From an uncultured Desulfomicrobiaceae bacterium (GTDB lineage Bacteria > Desulfobacterota > Desulfovibrionia > Desulfovibrionales > Desulfomicrobiaceae), in contig CALKRN010000006.1 in NCBI GenBank assembly GCA_937989665.1, forward strand, positions 154,859 through 218,858: DNA of 64,000 bases, in the 5' to 3' direction. Each line of letters starts with the position of its first letter. Within the stretch, counting starts at the first letter, position 1. The translations under genes and the position numbers were made by a program. This document shows, piece after piece, positions 62,882-64,000 of the stretch. The notes beneath the pieces were generated by a model. The model saw nothing but the letters and a program-made list of their open reading frames with translations. It was not told the DNA's origin and did no database searches.

Positions 62882-63514
62882 TTAGTTCATCTTGCGCAGA
62901 ACCACGATCCCTTGCTTAGGGCCGGGGACCTGGCCACGTACGAGAACCACATTGACTTCTGGCCGTACATCCACAATTTCTACATTGAGCACCGTAGACC
63001 TCTTCGCACCATATTGGCCCGGCAGTTTCTTTCCCTTAAACACCTTGCTCGGCCAGGCACATTGTCCAATCGAACCAGGCCGACGATGGTTTTTTTCGTG
63101 CCCATGCGAAGCCGGTGCCCCACCGAAGTTCCAACGACGGATAACGCCCGAAAAGCCGCGGCCCTTGGATGTCCCGGTAACGGCTACACGATCCCCGCGC
63201 TGGAAAATATCTACGGTAAGTTCCTGCCCAACCTCAAAACCCGAAGCGTCCGGAAGCCGGATCTCCTTCAGCATTCTGTAAAAGCCACAATTTGCCTTTT
63301 GCTGATGTCCACGATCGGGCTTGTTGAGGCGATGAGCGGGAACTGCTTCAAAGCCAATCTGCAAGGCAGTATACCCATCACGCTCAGGAGTTTTCTTATC
63401 CACAATAGGGCACGGCCCAGCCTGAATCACCGTAACCGGAATGGCATTCCCATCCGGCCCAAAGATACGGGTCATGCCAAGCTTGCGCCCCACAAGTCCC
63501 ATGGTCTGCTTCAT
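62882..63514 (-). CDS. rplC: Large ribosomal subunit protein uL3
   Basis: The 210 residues match L3 (GLVGRKLGMTRIFGPDGNAI, RGDRVAVTGTSKGRGFSGVI, RRWNFGGAPASHGHEKNHRR, GKKLPGQYGAKRSTVLNVEI). It lies 26 bp after rpsJ. Confidence 0.98.
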   Translation of the reverse strand: MKQTMGLVGRKLGMTRIFGPDGNAIPVTVIQAGPCPIVDKKTPERDGYTALQIGFEAVPAHRLNKPDRGHQQKANCGFYRMLKEIRLPDASGFEVGQELTVDIFQRGDRVAVTGTSKGRGFSGVIRRWNFGGAPASHGHEKNHRRPGSIGQCAWPSKVFKGKKLPGQYGAKRSTVLNVEIVDVRPEVNVVLVRGQVPGPKQGIVVLRKMN

Positions 63515-63540
63515 AATGGCTTGCCTCTATAAAATCCCGC

Positions 63541-63855
63541 TTACAACTTAATTTCTACATCAACACCAGCGGGAAGATTGAGTTTTCCTAAAGCATCCAC
63601 CGTCTGCTGCGTCGGCTCCAAGATGTCTAAAAGACGCTTATGGACGCGCAATTCAAATTGTTCACGCGACTTTTTATCAATATGTACCGACTTTTGGATA
63701 GTCTGCTTATGAATCTGTGTCGGCAATGGAATAGGGCCAGCAATAGAGGCTCCCGTCGTCCGAGCTGACTCCACAATCTCCGCTACAGCTTTATCCAAAA
63801 TACGGTAGTCGTAGGCGCGCAATTTGATTCGAATCTTGTCGCTTTGCATTATCAT
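63541..63855 (-). CDS. rpsJ: Small ribosomal subunit protein uS10
   Basis: The 104 residues match S10 ([56 protein letters not shown]). The ATG at 63855 has GGAG 10 bp upstream inside the end of tuf; an ATG two codons later is possible. It is only 6 bp after the tuf stop, so cotranscription is likely. Confidence 0.97.
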   Translation of the reverse strand: MIMQSDKIRIKLRAYDYRILDKAVAEIVESARTTGASIAGPIPLPTQIHKQTIQKSVHIDKKSREQFELRVHKRLLDILEPTQQTVDALGKLNLPAGVDVEIKL

Positions 63856-63861
63856 GATGGT

Positions 63862-64000
63862 TTACTCCACAATTTCCGAGACCACGCCAGCGCCGACAGT
63901 ACGGCCGCCCTCGCGAATCGCAAAGCGCAACCCCTTCTCCATCGCCACAGGGTTGATGAGATGCACATTGAAGGTCGTATTGTCCCCAGGCATCACCATC
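63862..64000 (-). CDS. tuf: Elongation factor Tu, C-terminal end (5' part outside window)
   Basis: The last 46 codons are visible: [20 protein letters not shown], then [20 protein letters not shown] and the end. This is the unmistakable C-terminal domain 3 of EF-Tu. It precedes rpsJ as in the str-S10 arrangement of many bacteria. The start is beyond the right edge. Confidence 0.97.
   Translation of the reverse strand, partial: MVMPGDNTTFNVHLINPVAMEKGLRFAIREGGRTVGAGVVSEIVE

Overview
The window reads as a chromosomal segment of a GC-rich sulfate-reducing-type bacterium, most likely of the order Desulfovibrionales (Desulfobacterota). This is an inference from gene content and order: a TrmD fused to a second SPOUT-like methyltransferase domain, the run ffh-rpsP-khpA-rimM-trmD-rplS-rnhB-yraN-rsmI, a partial mannose-family PTS (IID-HPr-EI) next to smpB-secA, a PaaK plus double-ACT pair, and zinc-ribbon forms of S14, S4 and L36. 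No rRNA or tRNA gene was recognised. Almost every base is coding and most genes lie on the minus strand.

Layout. 1-2963: a minus-strand signalling operon (PilZ protein, PstS-like binding protein, lone receiver, membrane sensor cut by the window edge). 2964-9129: small mixed units (a 32-residue hydrophobic peptide between terminators, csaA-like and rsfS, paaK with an ACT regulator, a GntR regulator with an FMN hydroxy-acid oxidase) separated by repeat-bearing gaps. 9130-13929: a PilZ protein and a 46-residue ORF face a plus-strand operon of four prepilin-like genes, two carrying large C-terminal passengers (lectin-like; beta-helix/bactofilin-like). This is the least familiar part of the window. 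14392-28868: a long minus-strand run from a sigma-54 activator and an aminotransferase through SRP/ribosome-maturation genes and PTS genes to secA.

29010-31998: an iron alcohol dehydrogenase and soluble histidine kinase, divergent from the activator and preceded by a good -24/-12 (sigma-54) promoter. 31995-41833: a LysM transglycosylase, rlmB-type methyltransferase, then the minus-strand run era-yggS-motA-motB-motB-fliL-fliM-fliN-fliO-fliP-fliQ. 41917-49744: topA, a DUF2156 protein, recJ, a small lipoprotein, lipA and a RACo-like iron-sulfur ASKHA protein. 49920-64000: the fused S10-spc-alpha ribosomal operon from the tail of tuf to rplQ, ended by a strong intrinsic terminator.

Functionally, the window joins core translation and secretion genes (SRP, SecA, SecY, SmpB, ribosome maturation) with flagellar export and motor genes. 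Between these are accessory modules in which surface appendages (pilins) and c-di-GMP receptors (PilZ) sit close together. The most interesting points are the passenger-bearing pilins, two unrelated 36-37 bp direct-repeat elements, a degenerate-receiver sigma-54 activator facing its probable target promoter, and an operator that overlaps a regulator's own start codon.
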